A stretch of DNA of 64,000 bases from Dioscorea cayenensis subsp. rotundata (taxonomy: Eukaryota > Streptophyta > Magnoliopsida > Dioscoreales > Dioscoreaceae): positions 27,769,916 through 27,833,915 of the forward strand of contig NC_052489.1 of the NCBI RefSeq assembly GCF_009730915.1, read 5' to 3'. Positions 16,184 to 29,403 of this stretch are shown piece after piece (the stretch's first letter is position 1; each line of letters starts with the position of its first letter). Both the position numbers and the translations under genes were made by a program. The notes under the pieces were generated by a model. The model made no database searches, was not told the DNA's origin, and was given only the letters and a program-made list of their open reading frames with translations.

Positions 16184-17599
16184 AGTTAGGGACAAGAGAA
16201 GAAGAGTGCATGGAAAGAGAAGTAGGGAATAAAAATACACAAAAGTAAACGTTTAAGAGTCTTAACAAATGTTACTTGAGATGCATCATGCATCACAGAG
16301 AGAAATAATCAAATATGGGTAGGCCTTTCAACAGTCTGACCAATTCTCTAATGAGTTATATAACACATGGGGCCCTTATTTTTGCTTTTTATATAGAGCA
16401 GTGAAGGTTGTGACAAGTATTAATGGTGCTTTGGGTTGTGTGTTGAGAGCTTCTTTTTTTTTCTTTTTATTAAAGCTTTAGTTGGGGTTATTAATTAATG
16501 TTGGTGGATGTAAAAGAGTAAGGATTAAACCACAACCATAGATCTCTCTTTCTGCTGTTTCTAATCCAACTGCCTGAGATCAAACCTAAATTAGTATTCA
16601 TTTGTTGCTTTGGTACTTATAACTGTTGGACGTTGTGTTTCTGATGTCATTTGTCAATACATTGTATGTGTACTTAGATTTAGATCTTGACCCATTTTTT
16701 TAAGTTGTTGATCATTTTTGTAAGATGTTAAACTTGATTTGCATAGAGTAGTTAATCTGTGTTTAAATAACTCATCTTCTTCACCACTTAATTATTTAAT
16801 ACTTTATTTTACACGCACTTGTTTGGATGGCTGAGATAAAGCTAAACATCATCTAATGCACAACGTAGCGTCCCATTTCTTTTGTTTATCATGTTTAATG
16901 AACATTAGATCATGTATTTTTAATTAATTGATTGATGTATAAGTGTTTATGTTTGATAGTAAGATACAAAAGGGATTGAAGAAAGCTACAAAGGCAAGTA
17001 AAAGAAAGGAAGTTGATTCTTTATTTATCTTTTTGGAATTTGTTGTATGTGTGCACAATTATCAAGTTTTCTTCCACTCATGTTCCAACAAGAAAAGAAA
17101 GGAACCCTCTTCACTCTTTTATTTTTTTTTTTACATGTATTCTTTCTTTTGAGAGATGCATTAGCACTTAAAAGTACTTGATATTCTGGTGTAATGGTTC
17201 AACAATTTCAAAAGCTGGTTAACTTATTGGTGGAAATTAATGAAGTGCTCTGCATTGATTGGACTAACTTTTGAAACTTAAAGAGTGAACTATGGGTTTA
17301 TTTATGTATTGAGAGCTTTAATAGGTTGATGGTTGGCTGGTTGGTGGTGTATGTTATTGGTTGGGTTCCAGGTACCTAACAAGACCACCATGATCTGATT
17401 TTTGGTTATGTGTACCAACTTTGATGTGAGAGGCATAGCCTTTTTATGCTCTCATATTAATTAATGAAACTTCAATATGAAGTATCACTAAAACATTCCA
17501 AAATGGATTGAAAGGTTCTTTGATGAGATGATTATGAGTTGGTTAGGCTACTTTATGAGATGGTGCGGATTTGAGAAATTAATAATAATAATAATAATA

Positions 17600-17637
<38 letters not shown>

Positions 17638-17649
17638 GAAAAGTTTCGG
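16184..17649. other. Intergenic upstream of QRT3-like gene
   Basis: AT-rich, no gene recognised. It includes the likely promoter of the QRT3-like gene. It ends in a mirrored trinucleotide repeat at 17579-17638. Confidence 0.6.
17579..17638. repeat. (AAT)n/(ATT)n palindromic microsatellite
   Basis: About seven AAT units run directly into about twelve ATT/TTA units. The two halves are complementary and could fold into a hairpin. It lies 12 bases from the target duplication of the adjacent MITE. Confidence 0.9.
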
Positions 17650-17657
17650 GTTTTTTG

Positions 17658-18240
17658 CTAGGTAGTCAGAACCGAACCGGGACCGGACCTTTGAACCGGA
17701 GGAGGCCAAGGTTCAAGGGTCAAGAGGTCCAACCGGGTCGAACCGGATTTAATAAATAAAAATATAAAATAAATACATTAAATATTATATTAATTTTTAA
17801 ATCAAATACACAACCTATATTAATTTTTAAATACAACTTATCAAACAAAAGTTACAAAACAAGTCTTGATTCCAATCATTCCACATTCAAAACACAACAT
17901 TTAACAACATTTAATTAAACTAAATCCATATAAAAGTATAAAACACTAAATAAAATTAATCTCATCAAGTTTTTCTCAAACACTAAAATCAAATCCATAA
18001 AATTAAATCCATATGGGCCACATATCATGGATTCATGATTATTATAATATTATCAATTTATCATATTAGATGATCAGCCTGATTCAGCCATGGGCCATGG
18101 CCCATTGGCTTGTTTTAATTCACTGTTGAAACCGAATGAACCGGTCCAGTTCATCCGGTTCAACAACGGTTTTTCTTCTGCCCGATTTTATAGGCTGAAC
18201 CGGACTGACCTAATGCTCGGGTCCGGTTATGACTACCTAG
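17658..18240. mobile_element. hAT-like non-autonomous DNA transposon (MITE), 583 bp
   Basis: The ends are inverted: CTAGGTAGTCA at the left and its exact reverse complement TGACTACCTAG at the right. Imperfect similarity continues inward through AACCG/GGACCGG-type sequence. A perfect 8-bp direct repeat GTTTTTTG flanks it (17650-17657 and 18241-18248), the target-site length of hAT transposons. The interior is AT-rich with no transposase ORF, so it is non-autonomous. The superfamily call rests on the duplication length; the terminal bases only partly match the hAT YARNG consensus. Confidence 0.85.
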
Positions 18241-18248
18241 GTTTTTTG

Positions 18249-19646
18249 ATTGAAGATAATTCCAAATGATCTAGATTGGGAATTACAGGCAAATTGAGTT
18301 ACATAACTTCAATTGAAATAATAGAAAATATGAATTACTGGGTACTAATAAAAAATTAAAAAAATATAGAAAATAGCTGATCATAAGTGTGAAATAAAGA
18401 AAACCAAATAAAAATAAAAATAAAAATTGGAATTGAGATTTTGTACTTATTAGTTATTATCCAAAAAAAATATTTGGTTTTCTTAAATATCCTACCAAGC
18501 AACTTGAAGAGAAGGAGAGAGATGACATCCTTCTACAATAGATCCAACAAACGTTACTGTTTCAATATTCATACAACATTTATATAACAATAATATTGTC
18601 GACCCAAATATTCGCCCTTAAAATTAAGTATTCATTATTTAAATAATAATCAACTTCACTAGCTAGTGGATGTTATATTAAATATTTCAAAACAGATATC
18701 AATGTGTCAATCTAATAGTTCAGATCATGCTTAAAAGAGTATCGGGCCCCATTAATTTTAGCAAACATTACGAGAAATACCCAATCTAGTATTAAATTGT
18801 TAATAAAGCATCAATTTGTTTGATTTTGTAGTTTCATAAGAATTTCAGTCACATGATTATATGTATCTATAGTTACTTTTCATTGGAGATAATCCCATAG
18901 GTTTACCAAATTTATTAATTCATTTGAAATTAAAACTCAAAATAACCAGATTTGGTATGAGTACTTACTAGTTTATGAAGAAATTTGCATCATGAGTATA
19001 ATATCAAAAAAGTTGGCTCAATGTGCAATCTAACGAGCCTTTGATCATGCGGAGGAGAACGGATGAATTAAACTCCTTAATCTCAAAATAAGAGACAACA
19101 CACTCAACGAAAGTCTTAAAATTGGGTTTGGATTTAAGTTATTTTAAACAAATCCTTGTACAAATTTGATATTTATCTTAAATATAGAAGATAAAAATCT
19201 CATAATTAATACATCATTTGTTTAAAAATCAAACAAATTTTTTTATCTTATTTGCAAACTTGATTTTATTCGATTTTTAATTATTATCCAAAAAAAACCT
19301 ATTATATATTTTTACAGTTTTTTAAAAATAATAAACATACTCTATGAATCTAGTTATCATACCAAGGGACTAATCTATTTGTGCGTTCTTCTTTTTAAAT
19401 AAATTGATGATTTATCCATTTTATTAAAAACTATCAGCGCGTATACATACAATATCATAAACACTTTGTTTGAGAATCTTTATAGATCCTGTCGAAGACA
19501 TCACACGCAACAATTTACTTAAAATTATTATTATTATTATTATTATTATTATAGAAATAAAAAGTGCCTTTTTCCAAAAATAAAAAAAAAAAAAAAGAAA
19601 TAAAAAAATACCGCAAAATGACACACCTGTTTTGGAGGTTCCAGCA
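18249..19646. other. Intergenic between MITE and allantoate amidohydrolase
   Basis: AT-rich, no gene recognised. It ends with a short (ATT)n tract (about 19527-19551) and an A-rich stretch just upstream of the amidohydrolase start. Confidence 0.6.
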
Positions 19647-22600
19647 ATGGCTATCTCCTTTCCCTGGTTTTATGGTTCCAAACCCTTGCTGCTTTTCCAT
19701 GTTTCCATACTATTAATTTCAGGTGCTATACCATTCTGGATTTGTTGTTGTTCTTGTTGATGTTGTTTTGCTCTTCTTCCCCTTTGCTTTTGCTTCTCAA
19801 TTTTTTTTGGATGTGAGCAGGTTTGAGTTTGGGAACTGGAACTGGAACTGGAACTGTAGATTATGGTAGTGATGAAGTGTTTGCTGATGTTCTGAGAGAT
19901 GAGGCTGTGGATAGAATCCATCAACTATCCAAGGTTGCATATATGTTTTTGTTCCTTGTCATCTTCTTCATATCATGATGAACTGTGAATTTCCCATTTT
20001 GTCTCTGTGTGGTGATGTGCTTGTGTATTGGTCTTGTTCAATTTGTATTTTTCTAATGGTTTGCATCAAGTAGGAATTGCATCATCTGATAAGGAAAATA
20101 TGTATATGACTTGGCAATGCCTGTATTTCATTTTACTAATCTTGATATATTTAGTCTTTTTGGTGGTTGGTGGATTTTAGGGTTTAAAACCATGTTTGTT
20201 GTTCTTAATAGATATCTGATGGTGATGGTTACCTTGAAAGAACATTTTTAAGTCCAGCATCTATTAGAGCTGCAAATCTCATACTAAGCTGGATGCAAGA
20301 TGCTGGATTGAGGACGTTTGTATCTCTATTTTGTTCTCCTTTTTCGTGTATATATTTGAAATAATTCAAATGACATGCTGACAAGTTTCTGAAATTAAAA
20401 ATGATATGTTGAACTTTAGGTGGGTAGACCCGATGGGTAATGTACATGGTCGAACTGAATCAGTGAATCCTACTGCCGAGGCTCTATTGATTGGTTCTCA
20501 TTTGGTGATGATTTAATTTCCTGTTAGTTTATGTGTGAATATTAATACTTCAAATATATATACCGGTCCACTTTTTGGGTTCATTAATTTTCTAAGTTTC
20601 TTGGCTGGAACAGGACACTGTCATTGATGCTGGAATGTATGATGGCACTTTAGGTATAATTTGCGCTATTTCTGCATTGAAAGTTTTAAAGAACACTGGC
20701 AAGTTGGATGAACTTGTTCGTCCTGTGGAGGTGAGTGGTTCTTTTCATTCTTTTACTTGGGTGTGTTCTCCTTTCAATAACAATGGGAACCTCTGGTTCA
20801 AATTCTCAAATTGGTAGTTATTGAATGGCCATGGTGCTTACCTCAGGAACTTGAAGCACCAATCACAATTTCTTTATGTGAGCAACATACATTTAGACTA
20901 GCATTTACATTTGAGATCTTGTTCAGAGGGAAATTGAAATTGGTTGCAGCAATGTGTTTTCCTACAGGCTTCCAGAATAATAATGTTTTAATTAGTAACG
21001 CCATACAACAGTGCATAGGGTGGTGCACTGCTGAGTAGTTTAAAAAACAAAATCTTATCTGGGGAAAACAGACTAGTGTATTACGCATGAAGTAGTAACG
21101 TTGTCGTCAAACCTGTTGTGGTAGGTCATTGCCAATTAACATTTGGAGTAGCAGAACATAATGGTATATTAAAGGAGGCAGTGTCGTGAACAATATCCAA
21201 TTATTTATTGGGGCATCATGTGAAAAACACAATAGATAGACGTGTCTTTTTAAGTGCCCCAAAATCTATGGCTGTATCTAAGCAAATATTTTTTTGCATT
21301 AAAAGTCATAGTCTTTTTTATTCATAGTTGTCTTACAAGCTTGCCAAATATACTCCTCATACGTTGTAAAACTCTTGCATGTATTTGGAGCAGCCATAAA
21401 TAATATAATACAGGCGAGATTCTGTGAAGGATCACTGAATAGAATCACATGATATTCTACTGAATTTATTATTGATAAAAGAGCAGATGCAAAAGCATCC
21501 AACTAAGACTATTTTAGTTTGTGGACTTTTTGTGGACTTTGCGTGCAATATCAGATTTGTGTCATGTTCAATGCAAATCCAAATTTTTAAAATTCATATG
21601 GAACAACAGATTAGCATGTCATATTTATATAATAATAGATTCTTAGAGGTGGCACATCCCCTAAGATATGCTGTATATATATATATATTAGATTTACTTA
21701 TTAGATCCATGTGCAATGTTACAGGCTTGCAGCCCCGATTAGGACTATGAGTAATCAATGTTTTCCTGTGGTTATTACTATTTCACAAATGCAGCCGTGA
21801 GGGCATTATGTCGAAAGAAGAAAAAAGTAAAATAATTATTTATTGACTTATTACTACTGGCATAGACAAGTCATGTAGAAAATGTGTAATTAGACTTGCA
21901 GACATTTAGATTATGTGGTTTGCAGGTTATATCACTTGCTTACTATTGATTTGCCTGAACCTTACAGGTGATTGCTTTTAGTGATGAGGAAGGTGTCCGT
22001 TTTCAGACTACATTTTTAGGAAGTGCTGCTATAGCTGGTATTCTACCAGAGTCCGCATTGAAGATATCTGATAAGAAGTTTGTTCTATATCTTTGATCAA
22101 ACTGTGTAAATGCCTTATTTTTTCTGTTGAATAAATGATTTCAAGCCATGCAGTGGTGTTACTGTGGAAGAGGTTCTTAAAGAGAATTCTTTTGAAGCTA
22201 CCGAGGAAAGCCTAACTCAGGTCAAGTATGACCCAAAGTCAGTATGGGGATATATAGAGGTATCTAGTCTTTCAAGCCATTCAACTGGCTCTTAATAAAT
22301 TTATCCTTGTGTATACCTTAACATGCATCTTCCATTCTGTGCATGCACCAGTTACATATTGAACAAGGGCCTTTGCTGGAATCACTTGGTTATCCGCTCG
22401 GAGTTGTTAAAGGAATTGCTGGACAAACCCGATTGAAGGTTTGTAATCCAATCTATCATGTTTGGATACTAACTGCTAACCATTAAATGTTCCAAAACTG
22501 TAAATCTATTTTGACTTAAAGTGGGAGCTGGCCAGAAGATGCTAAAACAGGTTCGCTGAACTGGTCTTCAAAATTTTAGCCTGGTCCTTTCTTGGTGGCT

Positions 22601-23895
22601 ATGTCCTATCAACTTGTGTAGTATAAAAATGTTTTGAAGGCCACCCTTCATTATTTAATATCATTTTACCCCATCTGCCTTGGCATCATAGATCTGCTGT
22701 GTGTGATTGGTCCATCTACTTGATTACAAAGACCAACACTCGCTTCAAAGCTCTATATATTATTCTTGGTATAGAATTAGTATTTAATTTTAACGTCTTT
22801 GAACAATACTCTTATCGAACGTTTCATTACAGGCATAAAGATGTGAGAATAAATTCATGTATGTCGTCCAACATGGCAAATGGTAGTGTATGTATGTTTT
22901 TATGAGATTTTACCGAAATTTGTTCTGCAGGTAATTGTGAGAGGATCACAGGGACATGCTGGCACTGTCCCTATGTTTATGCGCCAAGACCCAATGGCAG
23001 CATCTGCGGAACTTATCATCTTATTAGAGAGTTTGTGTAAACATCCAGAGAATTTCTTGACTTATGATGAGAAATGTGGAGGTTTCCCCAAGGAATCTCT
23101 CACCGGATTGGTCTGCACTGTCGGTGAAATATCCAGCTGGCCGAGTGCCAGCAATGTTATTCCTGGCCAGGAAATCCCCTTGATTTTGCTGTCTTTGTGA
23201 AATTAGGAATCATAAAAATGTATATATATATTTTACTTACTTGTCCATCTTGCTTTTGTCTTGCAGGTAAACTTTACCATAGATTTACGAGCGATAGATG
23301 ACATGGCAAGAGAAGCCATAATGCTTGAATTTTCAAACCGTGCTCAACAAATATGTAATAAACGGATGGTTAATTGTACAATTGATCGGAAGGTGTGGCC
23401 AAACAAACTCTGGTTGCACACTATCAAAATGTTTTAGTACTGCTGTCATTGTCTGAACTAACTTATGGCTTATCATTACAGCACAACGCAGAGGCAGTGA
23501 AATGTGATCCACTACTGAGTGAACAGCTTAAATATGCAGCACGTTCAGCTCTGGGAAAGATGTCAACTGAGGCGGCCAATTATCAACATGAGATACCCGT
23601 GTTGATGAGTGGAGCAGGACATGATTCAATGGCTATGTCCCACTTAACCAAGGTCAAACATCTGAACCTAAAACTTAACAAGATGAACCCTTGTTTGCTT
23701 TCAGTTTTCTTGTTTTTTTTTTCCCATTTGCTGAATGGTTATTAGTTTTAAAAGCAGATCGGTATGCTGTTTATCCGGTGTCGAGGAGGTGTAAGCCATT
23801 CTCCTGATGAATTTGTGCTAGATGATGATGTTGGGGCTGCTGGTTTAGCTCTGTTGAAGTTTCTGCAGAACAACATGATGATTAGTGTGACATGA
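19647..23895 (+). CDS. AAH: Allantoate amidohydrolase (allantoate deiminase), M20-type metallohydrolase
   Basis: Hydrolyses allantoate in the endoplasmic reticulum during ureide (purine) catabolism, releasing ammonia and CO2. Twelve exons: 19647-19722, 19821-19933, 20212-20315, 20420-20504, 20614-20730, 21968-22077, 22154-22259, 22352-22438, 22931-23170, 23267-23392, 23482-23652, 23758-23895, giving 490 aa. Residues 1-26 look like a signal peptide. Metal and catalytic positions of the family are visible: H125 and D127 in GSHLDT, D136, the DEEG cluster at 171-174, H239 in HIEQGP, H435 in SGAGHDS and H459 in GGVSHSP. The close match to Arabidopsis At4g20070 (from memory) favours AAH over ureidoglycolate amidohydrolase. 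One oddity: exon 9 must end at 23170 for the protein to continue, but the intron then starts with GA instead of GT. Confidence 0.94.
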
Positions 23896-25896
23896 ACCAG
23901 CAACTACATGTATCCTTGCATGTTTTCATTTTGGTTCTTATGTAATGTATTAGAATCTAATAATAGAACTGCATAATTTTCTTGGTCACCTTTTTTATTT
24001 AATTTTTATATGCATGCAACTGATGCTAATCTATTGCATAGGTGTATATATGTTAAATAAATATCTCAACATTGCTCATCATTGGGCTGCTTTTATATAT
24101 ATGAGTCTGGATTTTCTACAGATGTCCTGTCGATTTTAAATCTATGGATGTTCGCTGGGCCGTTGGATCAACATCTAATGCTCCCACACCCTGATTCTTT
24201 TTAATTTTTCATTATCAGTGGATGTCTACACAGATCCGCATTATATTGTATGTATGAGTTTGAGTTTAAAGTTGAATCTAGCAATGAGTTGCACAGTGTA
24301 AAAGAGTAAAGGTAAGTAAACGCTCTCTGGGCGATTATCAGTTTTCACAATTAATGTGCTTTATAACCAGTCACAATCTACTAATTCCAAAAGACAAAAC
24401 TTAAATGACATGTATCTAAACTTTTATTTTTATTATTTTTTTAAATTATTGCAACTATGACTTTAAAGGTTATATATTGTGACAGATGCATGTAAATCAT
24501 GTAAAAAAGCCCCACCCGAAAGGGCCCGAAATAGATGGACAGGCAGATGTCAGTCTCATGATCAACTATATTGCTAGAGCTACAGTGTAACATTAACACA
24601 CCATAAAGGCTGGCACAAGTCATTGTTACTAGAGCACTATCATTCATCACCACAGCTACAGTTTGTTTTATTGTACAACCATGTTGCATGTTAAAGTGAT
24701 CATGATATGTGACACATGTGATAAATTTAAAAGTGACTATAAATAAAATTAGAGGGATAAATTTATAATTTTTTAAAAAAAATTGATAAATGTTTGGAGA
24801 TGTTTACATGGAATGTCAATTAATTATATAGTTCTGACTTTGTTAGACATAGTTTTTGATGTTAAGTGACTCAAATTTTGAGTGGGTAGAGCGGAGAGAA
24901 CAACTGACCAGTTGTTTGTGTTCTTTTTAGTTTTTATCATATTTGGTGATCTCTTTTTTTTTTTCGTTATTAATTGTTTTTTATTACATTAAATTTTTAT
25001 TTATTATTTTTTAAATATATTGCTACTGATCTGTACATATGCTTGCTTGTTTTGTTAAATCACTCGTGATGATTACAACGTGGCTTGATTGGTTGTTTTG
25101 ATTTCAGTCTATTTAATATTATACCTAATTTTTTTTAATATCATTCATGATTTAATTTTTAAATTATAAATTAGTTATAATTTATTTATTTTATTTTATT
25201 TACAATTTGGACAAGTCAATATTTCTCAACTAGAACTAACAAATTATTATAATTAAAACCTCTTCATCAATTAAAAAAAAATCTTAAAATTTAAAACCTG
25301 ATAAATATGTCATTTCAAAAGACGAATTAAATTAAAGAAAAACATTCTAATACTATTTAAATAAATTTCAACTTGACTAAAAACCCACAAGTTACATGAC
25401 ACGCAACCACTAGGACCACTTGCACAAGTTCCCTCCGCATAAACCTGGTTGGTTTGATTGCAAAATTGACTCACTTTTAGACTAGACACGTTGCAATAAA
25501 AAGGTAAGAAAAGATTGCATTATAACTACACTGTTTTAGGCTTTTAGCATTATTGATAAGGACCCGGAATTTTATCATGCATTTAAGTATGCTTTACTAG
25601 ATAATTTTGTCGTGTTGCTTTCAATAGTTTGTCTAAATATTTTTTTTATTTATTTTTAAGTAATTAGCATAGTAATTATACTTTTATTTATTTTTATACT
25701 ATTTTTTAAATTTTGAATGATTGGTTTATGGCAAAGTCTTGCATTATGGTAGAAACCTTTCATGTAATGTTGCTTCCCTTCACTTCCATTGGGTGATAGT
25801 GATTTCTTTCCTACATGTCTTAATTGAGATTCTTAGGTTAGAATCCATATCTTATATCTTGAATGATTTGTCTTGTGTAGCTAGTCATTATCTCCT

Positions 25897-25934
<38 letters not shown>

Positions 25935-26709
25935 CTGTACAGACAAGATTAATAAATTAATGAACAATTACCATATATATTATATGATAATAAATAATAA
26001 AATAAAGAATTAAAAAATTGTATCCTTATCTCAATTAACACTCACAAAGAACTAAAATATTTCTGTGATGTCAACTAATATTTATAAAAAATTATATTTT
26101 GTTTATAAATATAAATAGGGTCACAATCATAAGTCATTATTGTGAAAGACAAATTTAAAAAGGACAATGAACTAAATAAATATTTTTGTTTTTTTTTCTT
26201 TGCTCTTGAACTTTTGTAATTGTACTCGTTTTTAAGGTTTTAATCTACATAGTTTATCTATTTTTTTTTTTCCTTCTTCTTGTTTTGTATCCTGCTGTGT
26301 TCCACTCCTCTCTGTATTTTGTTTTTTTTTTTCAGTTTAATATATATATATGATTTATCTATTTATTTTAAAATAAATAAATAAATTAAAATACCTCTTT
26401 TGAATTTTTTTAGCAAACCTCTTTTGTTTTTTCCCAGCCAACCTTTAACTTAACACATCATGTACGGACAAAGAAAAAGAGAGAAAGAGAGAGAGTGAGG
26501 GAGCTTCTGATTACTCTATAATGACAACATCATGTCAACACTCTAACACAGTTTATAACTTAAAAAAATAGTCTCTTCTCTTCTTCTCCTCCAAAATTCC
26601 AAATGCAACATATCAATTTTATACCCTTTTTTTAAAAAAAAAATAAAAAAAATATATCAACACATTTCTCATTTATATGAGCCCATCATTTTTTTTCCTT
26701 CCTAATTCC
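23896..26709. other. Intergenic, AT-rich
   Basis: No gene recognised. It holds the 3' flank of the amidohydrolase, an (AAT)n tract at about 25898-25932, a short GA-rich run near 26475-26500 and several T-rich stretches. Two T-rich segments near 26240-26265 and 26340-26370 end in TTTATCTATTT like the one near 2130, suggesting remnants of a common repeat. Confidence 0.55.
25898..25932. repeat. (AAT)n microsatellite
   Basis: Uninterrupted TAA trinucleotide run in intergenic DNA. Confidence 0.9.
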
Positions 26710-26718
26710 TATATATAT
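26710..26718 (+). promoter_or_regulatory. TATA box of the ZIP transporter gene
   Basis: TATATATAT lies 52 bases before the ATG at 26770. This predicts a short 5' UTR and supports that ATG over any upstream in-frame codon. Confidence 0.5.
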
Positions 26719-26769
26719 CATCATCATTATCATCATCTTTCTCTCCTACTTCACTACAACACCATCAAC

Positions 26770-26772
26770 ATG

Positions 26773-26804
<32 letters not shown>

Positions 26805-27511
26805 GATGAAGATGATGATGGTGAACTTCTCCATCATCATCATCACCATCAACCTAATCCTTTCCCCATCCATGGCACTAAGCACCATGGCTGATGATGC
26901 TTCTTCATGTAGCTGCTCAAAAGTAGCACAAACTTCAGACAAGCACAAAGCCATGAGTCTCAAGTTCATCGCCATTGCCTCCATTCTCTCCGCCGGAGCC
27001 ATGGGTGTGCTCGTCCCAATTCTAGGGAGATCCATCGCCGTGCTACGCCCGGAGAGTGACGTCTTCTTCATCATCAAATCATTCGCCGCCGGAGTGATTC
27101 TGGCCACCGGATTCATTCACATATTGCCGGACGCGTTCGAGAGGTTGACATCCAAGTGTTTGCCGGAGGAACCGTGGCGGCGTTTCCCGTTTGCGGGGTT
27201 TGTGGCGATGTCGTCGGCGATGGGGACGATGATGGTGGATTCGTTTGCAACTGGTTATTATAAGAGGTCTTATATTAGCAAAGCACTACCTGTGGATGTG
27301 GATTTAGATGTGGATGTTCATGAAGTTGCTCAAGTGGAGTCTTCTCAGCAGCCTCAATTTCATAGCCATGAACATGGACATGCTTTGCAAGATGGATCTT
27401 TATCTGAAAAAATTCGCCATAGAGTTATCTCCCAAGTAAGTTAATTTATTCCATTTCAATTTATATATATATATATATATATTACATACTTATTAAAAAA
27501 ATAGATAAACC

Positions 27512-27547
<36 letters not shown>

Positions 27548-29092
27548 AGAGCAGTTTAATGTATATATGTTTTTTTTTCCATTGTTTTTAGTGATGAAGA
27601 TTAGGTGTTGTGGATGATCTGTGTGTGTGTGTGTGTGTTTTTTTTTACTCTTGTTTGGTTTATCATCTAATCATTTTGGATGGTTAGAGGGACTTTTTTA
27701 TGCTTTGCTCTGAGTAGTCCTGTTATACCTATTTTTTCTTTTATTATAAAATAAATTAAAAAAAATTGTACAATAAATATATTTGAATTTTTTTTTCCAA
27801 ATTGCTCATGACCTATTTTTCTTTATGTAGGATATTTATTTTAGAAATATTTGAAATTTGATTTAAAATTGAATTTCAAAATCCACTTGAGGATAAGGAT
27901 GTTTATTGAGTTTGCTATATATATTTGTGCATATTTTTGTCTATTTTTAAATGAAAAATGCTTGTTATATAATGTGTATATATATATGTGTGTGTGTGTG
28001 TTTTACTCTACTACTGATATACAAGGTTTTTGGGTGGGGAGATATTGTGGAAGAGAGTGTTGATTCCATTGTTGTGGTCCATTCGGAGTGTTGTTATTTG
28101 TTCGCATTCTGAGAGTGTTGATACTTGTGAGATAATGGGTGGTGAGTAAAAATGGTGGTTACCTCTTTTTCGGATTCCAATTGTCTATGCCACTATTTTC
28201 TTTTCATTTTTTTAAAAGATTTTTAGAAACATATCTACTGCTCAGATAGCACTTTTTTTTTTAAAAAAAAAAAAATTTAGCAGTGTTTTGTTTGGTTCTT
28301 ATTTTTTAATATTTTGATATATTAAAAGTCAGCCATGTGGTTGGGATCAATCAAACTGTTTTAAATAATTTGTAGTTTTGTTTTGAATTTTTACAATAAT
28401 GATGTAGTGTACAATCTGAAACAAATATGGTGTGGGTGAACATGTACATTATTAGGTACTGGAGCTGGGCATTGTGGTTCATTCAGTGATCATTGGGATA
28501 TCTTTGGGTGCTTCTGAGAAGTCTTCCACAATAAGGCCTTTGGTGGGAGCGCTTAGTTTCCATCAATTTTTTGAGGGGATCGGACTAGGTGGTTGCATTG
28601 TTCAGGTACAAAGTTTCATATCATCTCTATTAATATTCATACTTTCTCTTCTTGTCATCTTGTTCAACATTCTTACTAGTACCAAATTATTTGGATGGTT
28701 GAGATCAAACTATATTTACAATCTAGTTATATACATGAATCATGATGATGTGAACTAGTAACTAACTTGTTCATGGTGTAGCGCAGGCAAACTTCAGAGC
28801 AAAGGCGACAGTGATCATGGCAGTGTTCTTCTCCCTCACAGCCCCAGTAGGCATTGCACTGGGCATCGGTGTATCGTCGAGCTACGATGAGCACAGCTCG
28901 ACGGCGCTCATCATTGAAGGGATGTTCAATGCTGCCTCTGCTGGCATTTTGATATACATGGCTCTTGTCGATCTCTTGGCAGCAGACTTCATGAATACAA
29001 GGCTGCAGAGCAATGGGAGGCTTCAGCTTGGAACTCATCTGGCCTTGCTTTTAGGTGCAGGCCTTATGTCACTCCTTGCCAAATGGGCTTAG
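26770..29092 (+). CDS. ZIP-family zinc/iron transporter
   Basis: Imports divalent metal ions across a membrane. Exons 26770-27435, 28456-28605 and 28787-29092 encode 373 aa. A low-complexity start (an Asn run from an (AAC)n repeat, then a Met/Lys cluster) leads into a hydrophobic signal segment. Transmembrane helices follow on both sides of a variable loop with a His-rich patch (HSHEHGH, residues 198-204), the usual metal-binding loop between TM3 and TM4. TM4 carries the ZIP signature with H231 ([14 protein letters not shown]) and TM5 has [11 protein letters not shown]. The C-terminus is short (LLAKWA). It belongs to the plant ZIP/IRT group, and the substrate cannot be read from sequence. A truncated copy of intron 2 and exon 3 lies at 48452-48952. 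Confidence 0.94.
27458..27545. repeat. (TA)n microsatellites in ZIP intron 1
   Basis: Two TA-dinucleotide tracts separated by A-rich sequence. A (TG)n tract follows at about 27620-27638 in the same intron. Confidence 0.8.
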
Positions 29093-29403
29093 ACGAGCTA
29101 GTCACTGTTCTATTAGTTTACACTACAGTCTTGATTGAAACATCATTAGATGTTTCAGCTTTAAAATCAAGGGGATGATAAAATATATTTTGCCTCCCCA
29201 ATTTTAAAAATCATGCTTAACTATCTACAAGCATTCAAATTATGTCTTTAAAGATTTCCCTCTATGTAGATTCTATCTGAAAGGGAAAAAGAAAGAAAAG
29301 GTTGAATAACAATCAAATGTTCACCAAACTTGTGTGTTCTTGTGTTCTTACAAGCCACGATGGCAGCAGTTTTTTATTAACATCATCAATATATATACAT
29401 ATC
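29093..29403. other. Convergent 3' ends of ZIP gene and kinase A
   Basis: The two genes are tail to tail with 311 bases between stop codons. This junction is duplicated at about 48953-49228, next to kinase C. Confidence 0.7.

Noticed and set aside
15933..16232. Plus-strand 99-codon frame over QRT3 exon 1
   Set aside because: Antisense shadow of the signal-peptide exon and promoter.
24469..24720. G+C-richer intergenic block considered as a gene or MITE
   Set aside because: No splice-supported ORF, no clear inverted ends and no second copy found in the window.
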